Shown: positions 41,102 through 52,200 of the stretch, piece by piece
How the letters are laid out: every line of letters begins with the position of its first letter
Numbering within the stretch: the stretch's first letter is position 1
Assembly: GCA_928724745.1 (NCBI GenBank)
Contig: CAKMXJ010000018.1
Location: 310,001-374,000, forward strand
Length of the DNA stretch: 64,000 nucleotides
Origin: Anthracocystis setariae
Taxonomy: Eukaryota; Basidiomycota; Ustilaginomycetes; Ustilaginales; Ustilaginaceae
Direction: 5' to 3'
Program-made: the position numbers and the translations under genes
Notes under the pieces: model-generated
What the model saw: the letters and a program-made list of their open reading frames with translations, nothing else
Told to the model about the DNA's origin: nothing
The model's database searches: none

Positions 41102-42723
41102 TTAATCCATCCTCATAGGACCTGTATTAACCGGCCCCCTTGGTGCACCCCTACCTCTCCCCCTCTGCCCACCCCTACCTCTCCCCCTCCCTCTCGCACC
41201 ACTTGTACCCCCCACGGACGCGCCGGTATCGCCGAACGTCTGCATATTCTTATGCTCCTCTGCCATCCTAATCGCCCTCGCCCTCGCCCTCCCCCTCCCA
41301 CCCATCCCTCCACGACCACCCCTACCCCTCCCACCACCACTACCCGCATCAAAGAACCCATCCCCGCGCTCGCTACCACCCGCTCCTCCCACCTTTCGCT
41401 CATACCGCTCCTTCACCTCGCTCGAGATATTATCAAAGAACCCGGCATTTTTATCGTAAAAATTCTCCAACCCCGCCGTCGGCGGCAGTGGCGGTGGCGG
41501 AATCGAATCGAGCAGCCCCGCCGCCCCAACCGAACCCTCACCCTCACCTGCCTCCTCCGCCACATGATGCTTCTGGAACTTGGCATTGGCCAATTCAAAG
41601 TCGAACTCGCCGTTTGGCATGCTCGGACCTTGCGCTTGAACGCGCGCGTGACGAGGTGCGCGGTTGCCACCCGATCGACGTTCCGATTGCGCAGCTGCGT
41701 TGGCAGCGGCCGCCGCAGCGTGCGGGATCGCAGGCAACCCATGCGCCGCCGCCGCCGCCTTGGCAAGCGAAGACGGAGAAGTCGAAGACACCGCCACCAC
41801 CGCTGCTGGCTTGGACACACTCAGCTTCGACATTTCCTCTAGTACCTTGTCCGCGCTCGACTTTTCCTCGCTCTTGGCTGCCCCGACGATCGCCGCTGCA
41901 GGCGGAGAAGCTGGTTTGGCAGCTTTGGCCGTGTCAGCGGCGGCGGCGGCTTTTGGTGTAGCTGCCGGTGCTGACGATGCCGCGAGTGGAGATGGCTGAC
42001 GAGGGGCTCCGTTGAATTGCTGCGGTGGGGGTACGAAGCCTTGTCCGCCGGGGAAGGGCGCTGCACCGAAGGGAGGCGGAGGCATCATGCCGAACGAACC
42101 CGGCGCACCACCAAAACTGCCGGCACCAGACGCAGGTGCAGAAGTCTGTCGTAACAAAACACAAGGCAATCAACACCACGATCTCGGGTCAGTCTTCCTT
42201 TCTCTTCGTCTAGCTGACACACAACCACGACATTGAGCGAGCGAGCGAGCTTGCGTCTAGGCGGATGAAGGATCAGTAGGAAGGCAACGGAAACATCCAC
42301 ACGGTTTTGCGCTCTCGGACAATGACACGTCCCGAAGGACAGTTTTACATCCGTAAATAGTTCATCATCTAACTGCCCGCCTGATCGAAAGAAAAGCTCG
42401 CTCGAGAAGGGGATACTTACGTTGAGGATGGCAGGGTCGTTCAAAGCCGGTTGGGACTGTTTGGGTGGATTGGGATCATCGATTTTGAGATCCTTGACAT
42501 CGGCCGCGCGAAACATGATGTATTCGTAGACGTGGTCGCTAGGCGAGATTTCTTCTTGAGCACGACCCTGTGCTGCCAGACGACCTTCGGTACCCCATGA
42601 TCGGACCTTTTCAAGCGCAATCGTGGCTTGCTCCGGGTTGATAGCAGCGAGAAGACCTTGGTATCGAATGTCGGATTTCGAAATGAGCGAGATGAGCGCT
42701 CCGATGTATTCTGCGGTCGCCAT
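41102..42723 (-). CDS. SCD6: Scd6/Lsm14-family translational repressor (two exons)
   Basis: Exons 42421-42723 and 41102-42145, intron 275 bases (GTAAGT...GACAG), 448 residues. Exon 1 encodes an LSm14 domain (YIGALISLISKSDIRYQG, residues 5-22, continuing to about 90). Exon 2 encodes a Pro/Ala-rich linker, the FDF box (FDFELANAKFQKHH, about residue 280), the FFD/TFG boxes (LENFYDKNAGFFDNISSEVKERYERK, about 332-357, quoted as short pieces of one block) and an RGG-rich tail. The order LSm14-FDF-FFD-TFG-RGG is diagnostic for Scd6/Sum2/LSM14/RAP55. These proteins bind eIF4G and Dhh1/DDX6 and act in P-bodies and mRNA repression. The intron is long for this window and open in frame throughout, discussed in the findings. 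Confidence 0.92.
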
Positions 42724-43653
42724 GGTTTTGAACTTTTGGATTGAATGGGTCTGAAGCAGGAGGGGGGAGTGGGGACTTTTGGGAACGATATCGCGAGCAG
42801 TACCGTCGGTGGAGAAGGGTGAACAAAATGTGCTTGAGTCTGGATCTGGGCCGTGGGCGGGTATGGAAGTGGTCTTAGAGATGCTGGACCGTTTTGTGAT
42901 GAAGCTGGCAAGACTGATGGAAGAAATATGAGAAAGAAACGAGCCGAATGCTAAGCAAATAAAGAGCCAAGGAGGATGGAAGGGAGAAGAAGAAGAAGAG
43001 AGGAGAAGAAGAGAGGAGAAGACAAAAGGAACTGAAAGTGATGATATGGACAAGAAAGGAGACTTACAGATGACTGGGAGACAAAAGACTTGTTTGTGAG
43101 CGCAGTTGCGGATGGCTGTTTCGTTGGTCGGGTCGAAGTTCGAATAATAATAATGGCCTCTGCGCGCTCGCTGCCATGTCTGCACACGTCAAAATCGAAA
43201 TCATCGCTCGAGGCAGCGCAGCGCAGCGCACTTTCAGTGATCGGGTCCACTTTCTCTCTGATTTTTCCTTCCTCTGTGCAAATTGTCGTGGATTACGTAA
43301 TCCAGCTTCCAACTCTCTTCAACAGTAAAACAACGACACTCTCGACACACACACCTTATATGGCCATACACAGAGCAGAGTGAAGCGAAACGCACACAGC
43401 ATGCTGAGAAGAACACAAGTACATTAGAATTGACAAATGTGTGAACAATGCAAAGGGATGTCCGGTCGAAGCGCTGCAAAGGGGAAAAGGGGTGGTGTTG
43501 CGGACGAGATGTGGTGGGATCCAGGTCGAAAGCGCGGATGATAATGCAGATGCGTCAGCTTGGAGCGTGCGTGCAGATGTACAGGGTTGCGGATGTTCTA
43601 TATGTTCCAGCATCAAGAAAGAAGTACCTTCCACTCTAGACTTCCGTAAGGGA
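42724..43653. other. SCD6 upstream region and Rsc1-like 3' flank
   Basis: 930 bases between two genes on the minus strand. Contains GAAGAAGAAGAG-type purine repeats (42985-43020) and two GCGCA repeats near 43214-43230. A leader exon of SCD6 is possible here but not required. No other gene is seen. Confidence 0.55.
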
Positions 43654-46506
43654 TCAAGAGAGATAGTGAGACAGGTTGAGCTGAGTGCCATCTCCGTAAT
43701 GGTTTGAGAATTCGGCCAAGGCTTCAGCGGTCTTTTGCGGATCATCTCCCCACTCGTTTCCGCCCCCGTACCAGCCTGTGTTTTGGTTCATGACCGGGGT
43801 CAGAGCTTCATCCGTGCTTCCATTGCTGCGGGCAGTTGGCATGCCCGAACCAACGGCACCGATCGGGCTACCGCCAACCATCCCTGGGAACCCAGCGCGC
43901 ATCAAAGGCGAGTTACGTGCGCTGGGCGCCAGGAAGTCGTACATGCCCGAGGCGTGCGGCACGTACGGCGAAGAATGGGCCAGCATGTTGCGCGGTGCAG
44001 AGCTGCCATTGGCAGATGCGCTAGGTTGCAGCGGCTGATTGGCGCCCATGCGCGCGCCGTTGCGCATCTGCGCGTCCGAAGCCACGTCGCCGCCGTCGTT
44101 GTCGTTGCGGAGGGCAGCCTGATGATACAGATAGTCCAGCGTATGATTTCGTAGATGGGCCTGCTGCGGGGCGTAGTAGCCGTTTTTGTGCAAATCATGC
44201 TGCAAGGGCAGATCCAAAGGTGCCGCAGCATACCAGTTGACTTGACCGCCAGGGTGATCCGCGAACAGGTCTCGCGTCTCCTGTGGCAATGCAGCGTAGA
44301 AGCCTTCCCCGCGCTGCTGGCGAACCAGATCGACAACACCAATGGTAGGTTGCTGTTCGGCTGGGGGTGCCGGTTGGCTCTGAGACGCGGAAAAGTTGGA
44401 CGAGGCAACCTTGTCGAGACCGGCGGAAGCCACCCCGGCCGCGATAGCAGCATTGCGTAGCTCGTTGAGCAGATTTGCGTCGACGCCTCCAAGCTGGTGG
44501 CTTACCTGTCCCATATCGAGCGAGGCTGCTTGCGGTGTCGAGAGCAGCTGTTGCAAACGGAGGTACTGGTCGGGAGTCACACGCTCTGCGACCAGGGAAG
44601 CCAAACGTGTAAAGGCTTCATTTGCGGCTTCCCCACCCTCGGCGCCCCTGCCCTTCTTTTTCGGCCGGGAGTCATCCGGAGCATCTTTGAAAAGATCGGG
44701 GACCTCGGCAACTTCGGCGCTTGCCGCGTCTTCCTCTCGCAAAGCCCCTGGTCCCTGAACGCCGCGAAGGAAGGGAGACTCTTCCTTGGGTGGCGGAGCG
44801 ATCGCCTTATCGAAGAAGTTCATGGGTGTCTCGACCTTGCGGATCTCTTCGGGTACGCAGCTCGCCCAACTCTTGATTTTGTGAAAGACGCGCTGCTGCT
44901 CGTTGTACCTCGACTCGGTGACGTAGAGCGGACTTCGAGGGTCCCAGTATTCGGGCTTAGGTCGACCGCGGATGTACTTTGTGTAGAACATGACCATGAT
45001 CTTCTCAAGAATGTCCTCGATGTGATGGTCGGCAAAATAGCCTGTCTTGACGACTTCGTCTTTGAAGAACTTTTTGGAAGCAGGGTGGAACGTCTGCTCA
45101 GGGCGATAGTACCAGCACACGGTGACCCAGCCTTGATCGGGATCGTCGTCGTCACGTCGAAGCACTTTGAAGATCTGCGCCACGATGGGCTTGGTGGGAT
45201 CCGAGGGGTTGATGAGGTGGATCCAGTCGCCAACGCGGAAGGCCTTGCCCTTCAAGTTGAGATGCTCGTAGTAGGTCTTGGACTTGCTGCTGATCCGAGT
45301 GGTGAGATCGCCGTGCGAGCCGGCACTGGCGTAGAGCGGACCATGTGGGATCGATGAAAAGTGGTGGCTCGCATCCGCCTGCACTGCAGCTGTTCGAATC
45401 GCCTCGGCCGTGATAGGTTGACGATGGGAAGATCTAGCCTTGGTGATCTCCTGGTAGAGTCGTTGAAGGACAACGGCATCACCGTACAGCTGCGAGCCGA
45501 TGGCATGGAGCCTGCGCGCATTTTCAAAGAGCTGCAGCATGTCCATCTCAAAGTCGGTCGCGTGGGGATACTCGCCTTCGGAGATGCGCTTGGAGATGGC
45601 GGAGAGCGAGGTGGGCTTCTCCACTTTGTCGTAGTATTCTGGATCGGCTTCTGGATCAGCACACTCTTCGAACGCCTCAGCTGGCCTGCGTCCAGTTGCG
45701 TCGACGTGTGCACGTACGCATTCCACGACGGCAGCGTAGGCACGTTGCGCTTCAGCAGCGGTGGCAGGCTCGTTCATCCAGCCGGCATCGTGTGCATCTG
45801 GAAGCTTGAGCTCAGGCTCGGTGGCATCGGCCTTGCGCCGTGTTCGACTGGCGGGGGAAGCGCCAGCGTTTCCGACGGCTTGACCCAGACCTGCACCTAT
45901 GGAGCCGCCTGCAGCTGTCATGATGGTGCCCTCGGCCGATGTCGAGGCAGAGACACCGGCCGTCGAAGGCTGTGCTGTGGTGGAAGACGAGGCTGGCGAC
46001 GATGCGAAGGGAGCAGGTTCGGCGCTTTCCCTGCGTACGCTTGAAGCTCTTGCTTGCTGCGCCTCCTTCAACTTTTGCTGGCTTTGCTGCTGCTGCAGTT
46101 CTTGCTGACGCTGGAAGGTTGGTATCGGTGGGAAGGACGGCACGTTGAGAGGCGACTGGAGACTGCCGAGTGGTGGATGGTAAAAGACATTTTGCTGTTC
46201 GGGGATGCCGGGACCCAGGCTATGCGATGGGAATCCAGTGTGTGGAGGCGGTTGGAAGGGCGAGCCGGTGGCAGAATAAGCGATGGGCTGTGCTGCTCTG
46301 AGACGTGGCGAGAGGTGCGAGGTACGAGGTTGTGGCGTCGATTTGGGCGGAGGTGGCGGAGCAGGTTTGGTTGGAGGAGCATTTGGATCGCGGTGCTTTG
46401 GTGGACGGCCGCGGCCGCGCTTTAGCGGGACCGGGGTGGCGAGAGGAGAATTGCTGCCGGATGCCATGGCTTGTTGGTGCTGTTGCAGCTGGTATGGATT
46501 CGACAT
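43654..46506 (-). CDS. Chromatin remodeller subunit, bromodomain + BAH (Rsc1/Rsc2-like)
   Basis: A 950-residue protein. Near residues 28-40 is an AT-hook (KRGRGRPPKHRDP). A bromodomain spans about 245-360, with the PEYYDKVEKPTSLSAISKRI block and the ENARRLHAIGSQLYGDA segment. The BAH domain spans about 415-560 (FRVGDWIHLINPSDPTKPI, WVTVCWYYRPEQTFH and the characteristic YVTESRYNEQQRVFHKI). This combination is that of Rsc1/Rsc2 and the polybromo/BAF180 family, which target RSC/PBAF remodellers to acetylated nucleosomes. Yeast Rsc1/2 have two bromodomains; I see only one convincing copy. The C-terminal 350 residues are Gln/Ala/Pro/Asn-rich. The N-terminus is rich in Gln and Pro. Possible upstream exons were not found. 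Confidence 0.85.
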   Translation of the reverse strand: MSNPYQLQQHQQAMASGSNSPLATPVPLKRGRGRPPKHRDPNAPPTKPAPPPPPKSTPQPRTSHLSPRLRAAQPIAYSATGSPFQPPPHTGFPSHSLGPGIPEQQNVFYHPPLGSLQSPLNVPSFPPIPTFQRQQELQQQQSQQKLKEAQQARASSVRRESAEPAPFASSPASSSTTAQPSTAGVSASTSAEGTIMTAAGGSIGAGLGQAVGNAGASPASRTRRKADATEPELKLPDAHDAGWMNEPATAAEAQRAYAAVVECVRAHVDATGRRPAEAFEECADPEADPEYYDKVEKPTSLSAISKRISEGEYPHATDFEMDMLQLFENARRLHAIGSQLYGDAVVLQRLYQEITKARSSHRQPITAEAIRTAAVQADASHHFSSIPHGPLYASAGSHGDLTTRISSKSKTYYEHLNLKGKAFRVGDWIHLINPSDPTKPIVAQIFKVLRRDDDDPDQGWVTVCWYYRPEQTFHPASKKFFKDEVVKTGYFADHHIEDILEKIMVMFYTKYIRGRPKPEYWDPRSPLYVTESRYNEQQRVFHKIKSWASCVPEEIRKVETPMNFFDKAIAPPPKEESPFLRGVQGPGALREEDAASAEVAEVPDLFKDAPDDSRPKKKGRGAEGGEAANEAFTRLASLVAERVTPDQYLRLQQLLSTPQAASLDMGQVSHQLGGVDANLLNELRNAAIAAGVASAGLDKVASSNFSASQSQPAPPAEQQPTIGVVDLVRQQRGEGFYAALPQETRDLFADHPGGQVNWYAAAPLDLPLQHDLHKNGYYAPQQAHLRNHTLDYLYHQAALRNDNDGGDVASDAQMRNGARMGANQPLQPSASANGSSAPRNMLAHSSPYVPHASGMYDFLAPSARNSPLMRAGFPGMVGGSPIGAVGSGMPTARSNGSTDEALTPVMNQNTGWYGGGNEWGDDPQKTAEALAEFSNHYGDGTQLNLSHYLS

Positions 46507-47330
46507 TGCAAGGTCAACGTCCTGAAGAGCTTAGACAGCGTCTTCGGATGTTTGGAGGCTAGTTTGCGTCAGCCGGCTTCCACGAAAGCGCGTTCAAACA
46601 GGGCGGTCGGCTCTAAGCGTAATCTGATGGTCCGGAATGGTATGTTGGAGAAGGCTGTTTTGGATGGTGCGGACGGGGTGAGAGTGACGTGCGCGGAACA
46701 AGCGGATCCAGGCTGATCGCCTTGGAGGATAAGGACTTGTGGATAGGGCGTGTTCTAGTCGGGCAGCTCTGGACAGTTGCCGGCAATGAAATCGACGCGA
46801 TCGGTCGAGATGAAGATGGATGTGTCACAATACGGAGTGGAGTGGAAAGGCTGCAGACGCGGCGACAACGGAATCGCAGTGGGGATATGCTGATGCAAAA
46901 GCGTGCCGATGCTTGTCGGTGATGATTGACGGTGGTCGAGCGCTGTCAAGATGGACGGAGAGAGGGCAGAACAGCCAAGCCAGACTCGACCTGCAGGTTG
47001 AGAAGAACGATAGATGAAATGCTTGGATGGAATACGGTGGCGAGAAAATGAACGCGAGTCGCGGTCAAAGTAGAATGCAGACCGTGTGTTGTCCGATGAG
47101 GTTGGAGCAGGGATAAGGATGAAGGATGGTGACGAGCACCGTTGAATTGAGGTAGAGGGCAACGCTGGAAGCGAGGGTGGCGAAAGAAGCGAGTGAGCGA
47201 ATCAAGAGGAGTAGTAGAGTCAGAGTCAGCGGAATTGCGGTGAGCGTCACGACAAGCCAGGCCAAGGCGAGCTTCCGTGCAGCCGTCAGAGAAAAAAGAG
47301 AGACCGAGAGACCGAGACTTGCCACGGCTT

Positions 47331-47392
47331 CTACTACTCTACTCTACTCTACTCTACTCTACTCTACTAACTACTGCTGCTGCTGCTGCTGC
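47331..47392. repeat. (CTACT)n and (TGC)n microsatellite
   Basis: About eight ACTCT pentamers followed, after a short break, by six CTG triplets, all in noncoding sequence. Confidence 0.85.
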
Positions 47393-48265
47393 CACTGGCC
47401 ACGGCAGTGTAAAGTCATTTCAGTCGCGTCGACCAAGAGAGTACAGTAGTAGTATACCACCACGGTTGAGCCCCTCGTTGTGCTGAACTCAGCTTCAATA
47501 AAATTGTGAACTCGGATTGCTTCCAATCCCACTCTAATTCATCGCAAAATCCCAATTTACCGTAGAGTGAGTGAGAGAGACTAAGTACTACAGTACTGAG
47601 GCAGGCCTACACTTTTGGTGAGGCTTGGTTAGCTTACCGACTTTCTGGCCAATAATTATTAAATAATTGTTGCCCATCGCTTTGTCAAAGGAAATTTGGC
47701 GAATTTCCAAATAATTTTCCAAAATCACAACGGCCGACAAAAGGCGAGATGCCAATTGGACTGCACTGTGCTGTACCGAGCAGGGCAAACTGGGGTTGTT
47801 GTGCTGATCCTACGTTGCTCAGCCACAGGATAAGCAACTACAAATACAGCAGGCTAACGGTGTTCTCAGTCCGGTTTGTATCATAGCTGATGCAAAGTAC
47901 TGTGTGCACCATCATTCAAAAGTGTATCGAGGTCATCGCCAACAGCAAATCGGTAGTGCTCGACTTGAGCTGGAATGGCATGAAATACAATAATGACAAA
48001 TCCTTGCTACCCAAGCACATTATAGCTTGGGCATCCCCTGGCTTACTCGAAGCAGTAGCACCGGATTGTATGATGTATGATGTGGGTGGAAAAGGCCAGA
48101 GTGTCGTCAGCAGCAAAGACAGGACAGCATCTTGCGCAAGTTCCGACAGAGCAAACAAGCTGTGGCAGCCCGCTGCGATTGCTACACAGTAAATCCCCGC
48201 GGAAACAACTTGCTACCACTGTATTGCCATGGTCAGGACTTTGAAATGGGGCCAAGACAATCGTC

Positions 48266-48270
<5 letters not shown>

Positions 48271-48300
<30 letters not shown>
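48271..48300. repeat. (CAG)10 microsatellite
   Basis: Ten perfect CAG triplets, in an intergenic region. If read in a frame it would give Gln, Ser or Ala runs, but the surrounding open frame of 61 codons has no other support, so it is not called coding. Confidence 0.85.
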
Positions 48301-48301
<1 letters not shown>

Positions 48302-49260
48302 TGGGCAACTTTTGTAATATCGCATACTACACTCTATTTAATTGCCGTTCACCGCCTCACTCGGCTTGGCAAACCCAGGCTCTACTGGTAAATGACTGAG
48401 GTAAGCGTAGCGCCTCCTTCCATCACCTCGAGATTCTTTAATTACCCGTCGGCAACTACGATATATAGTACAGTACCCTTCAGCCTCCCTGCCATTTGAG
48501 TCCCGCTTCCACTTGCGCACTCTGTAGTAGCTACCTGCATCACACACATGTGCAACTTGCTTTCTGACCAGCTAGACCTTATCTTTGATCTAGTTGGGTT
48601 AGTCTGACCCTGCAACTACAGTATGCTTTCGAAAGTACGGCAACTCTACAATACCACAGTCTGCCCGGGCAAAAGGCTCAGCTTGACCTCGCTTATGCAT
48701 TTCTCAGATTTCTCACGACCCTTAGATCCTGTCCAGCCTAGCTGTCTCGACTTTGTGACCAGCTACTGTACCGCCTCGGCTACTCTATGCTTCCGCCTCC
48801 ATTTATTACTGTATTGTGGTACTGTAAATTAAAGCGCTGTCGGTCTGCTTTTTGACGTCAAGTCACAGTCAGCTAGCGTTCCCATTCCAACCCGTTCCAC
48901 TTTCCAAATACTATAGTCTAACAACGCGAAATCATTTCGTCCATCTCCTCATCCCCTCCGCTATCCCCAAACATACTCTCCCATCGCCTCCTCACTCACC
49001 AACTATGCTTGTTCACTCAACACTTGCCTCTAAACGCAATCAATAATGTCAATTACTTTGCTTCAACGTCACTGGAGAATCTACATACAATACACGACAA
49101 AGAGCAGCGAATCCAAAGGAAAGCAGTTGAAAGTGCAAGGCGAAGAACGAGAACGAGAACGAGAACGAGAACGAGAGCAATCAGCAAGAGACGAAATGGC
49201 GAAAAAGGTACAAGTCAGATGAGCCGAGCAAAGACAAAGAAAGTAGCATAGCCAAAACAT

Positions 49261-52200
49261 CTACAGGCGCGAATCTTCAATCTCGTGCATCAGACGACGT
49301 CCTTCACGGATCCCCTCGTGCTCGTGACCGTATCCATTCGCCTCCAGAGCCAGCGCAGCATTCTCGAACAGCTTGTTGCCAAATGCAGCCTCCATCGCCT
49401 CCCAGATCGTCTTAACGTACTTGATATCGAGTTCGTCGCGCACTTTCTTGGGAAGATCCGCCTCCACATCCTTTCGGTTTCGGTGCGGCAACAACACCTT
49501 GCGAATCCCTGCACGCGATGCAGCCGTCAGCTTCTCCCGGATGCCTCCCACGGGCATCACCACACCACGCAGAGTCACCTCCCCTGTCATGGCAAGGTAC
49601 GGAGAGATGGGCGTCTTGGTGAACAGGCTGACCAGTGCACATGTCATGGCGACGCCTGCCGATGGCCCATCCTTGGGAATCGCACCGGACGGCAAATGCA
49701 GGTGGATGTCGTTCTTGGGGAACTCGGAATCGCGCGAACGAAGGATGCCAAGCTGGAAGGCATTGCCTTTGACCCACGACAAGGCCAATTCGGCTGACTC
49801 GCGAATCACATCGCCCAACGAACCCGTCAGCTTAAGGTAGCCGTTGCCTGGTGGAAGCAGCAACGACTCGATGTGCAAGATGCCGCCAGAACCAGAGCCT
49901 TGGTACGCCAAGCCCGTTGATACACCGGGACGCGCGTTGGCTTCGGCCACCTCGGGCTCGTAAGTGTCCGGACCAAGGTATTTTTCCAAGTCTTGCTCGC
50001 GGATGACAGGATCGTACTCCTTGGCGTTGCCCTGCTCATCTCGCAAGGTACCCTTTCGGGACATCGAGTATTCCACCGCCTTGGCTCGGGCCAGCGCGCC
50101 GATCTCGCGCTCCAAGGTACGCACCCCAGCTTCGCGCGTATAGCCCATGGCCACCTTGAGCAGCACCTCGTCCGAAACCACGAGCTGGTCCGAAGTCAGA
50201 CCTTGCGCCTTGATCTGCTTCGGCAGCAAGTACTGCCGGGCGATGGCCGTCTTCTCATCGTGGGTGTAACCAGAGATGTGGATCACTTCGGTTCGGTCGA
50301 GCAAGGGAGGCGAGATGGTGTCGAGCGAGTTGGCCGTGGCGATGAAGAGCACGCGGCTCAAGTCGATGGGCACGTTGATGTAGTGGTCGCTGAAAGTGTG
50401 ATTCTGCTCGGGATCCAACACCTCGAGCATGGCAGCCATGGGGTCGCCGTGGAGACCGTTGCCACTGCCGAGCTTGTCGACTTCGTCAAGCAGAATGACA
50501 GGATCCGAGACGCCCACCTTTCGCAGCGACGATACGATCGAACCGGGCATGGCACCGACATAGGTTCGGCGGTGTCCTCGGATTTCGGCCTCGTCGCGCA
50601 CACCACCGAGCGAAAGTCGAGTGAAAGGACGCTGAAGCGCCGATGCAAGCGATTTGGCGATCGAGGTCTTACCGGTACCTGGAGGACCGACCAGAAGCAA
50701 GATAGGCCCTTTGTCGCCGACGCGCAGCTTTTCGTTGCGACGACGCCGCTTCTCTTGCTCGAGCTCCTCCTTGGAGATGCCCTGTTCTCGTGCCACCAGA
50801 TCCTCTACGTCTTCGTCTTCACCAGCCATGGAGGCATCATCGTCTTGGTCCGCTGCCGCTTCGTCGGTGGACTGAGACGGAGTCGCCCTGCGACGCTCTT
50901 GCGCGGTCTTGCGTTCGGCCACTTGTTCGGCCTCGAAGCGCTCTTTCGCCTGGTTGGTCTTGAGCTCGAGCACGGCAAGGTACTCGATCAAGCGCTTCTT
51001 GACCTTCTCCAAGCCGTAGTGATCTGCATCGAGGATGCGACGAGCACGGTCGACGATGCCTTCCTCTTGAGCACCCGCATTGTTGCTCTTGTCGTGCAGG
51101 ACAAGAGCCTTGTCGTTGGGATCGCGGGTGGGCTCGACATCGGAAGTGATCTTCTCCCAGGGCAGCTCGGCCATGATCTCGAGGTAGGTGATGACGACGC
51201 CACGCTCGACGCTCTGCTGTGGGATGCGTGCAAGACGCTTGAGCTCCTTGTCGCAAGCCTTGCGTGCTTCGGGACTGAGACGGGCGTGCTCGAGCTTCTT
51301 GGCGAGTTCGGCGACCTCATCCTCGTCATCATCGCCACCGCTGGAACCAGGAAGGCCTGCACCAGGCACGCCCTTGACGCCAGGCTTTGCACCTCGACGC
51401 GCTCCGAGGAGACCAGAGATGATGGGTGCGCTACCGTTGTCGTTGTTTGTGTTGTTGCGAGAGGCGGGCGCGCGGATGATGATGCCTCCTGACTTGGCGT
51501 CATCCTTATCGTTGGTGGTGGAGGTGACGGCAGAAATGCGTGCTGCAACGCCTTGGTTGAGCGCAGCGAGCTGATTGAGCAATGCCTCGAGCTGCGATCG
51601 GATGACGGTCTCCTTGTTGCTGGGATTGAGCGGGGAGGAGAGGGCGGCGAGAAGCTCTCTGGCAAGCTTGACGCGCTTGACACCATCCTGAAGGACGGCA
51701 ACCGAGTGGCGGACACGCTCGCGCTGGTCCCAGTCGCCAAGGACGGCAACGCGTTCGGACCACTCGCAAGCGCCGCCGAGCGTACCAACGACGATGTCAG
51801 CGAGGAGGGCTGCTTGCGACTCTCTGCAGTCTTGCATGAAGCCACGAAGCTTCTTGAGCAAGCTAGCTGGGAGAAGAGGCAGCGAAGGACCGAGGATGGG
51901 CGAAGGCGTATTGGGAGTGCCATCGGAAGGCGGGTTGAGCTGAGCAATGGCATCGATGAGTTCGGCGGACGCCTTCTTGAGCTTGACAACGAGATCGATA
52001 TCGCCCGGCGAGGCTTCAGGGAAAGTGGGCCAGGATTCTTCGTCTACAAAGGCGGTAGCGGAGGCGAGCGGGATGGGCACGTCGGGAATGGAGAGGTTGG
52101 TGTTGGGGTCGATGGTGGTGGCAGTAAGAGGAGCACGAATGGAGAGCCAACGATCGATGCGGACACGGGTGAGGCCGGAGACGAGAAGGGTGCATGTCTG

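Larger units (their letters stand above)
46507..49260. other. Repeat-rich intergenic stretch upstream of the Rsc1-like gene
   Basis: 2.75 kb with no gene I can support. Contents: a (CTACT)n pentamer run followed by a (TGC)n run (47331-47392), a (CAG)10 run (48271-48300), many CAGTAC/TACTG motifs (47440, 47584, 48465, 48621, 48767, 48813), AT-rich patches (47645-47720), and a GAACGA hexamer array (49144-49176) next to the Lon stop codon. The longest open frames are about 100-135 codons and lack family features. The part beside 46507 must include the Rsc1-like promoter. Confidence 0.6.

Noticed and set aside
47890..48192. 100-codon open frame upstream of the Rsc1-like gene
   Set aside because: No recognisable domain, no clear promoter, and surrounded by microsatellites. 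It could be chance.
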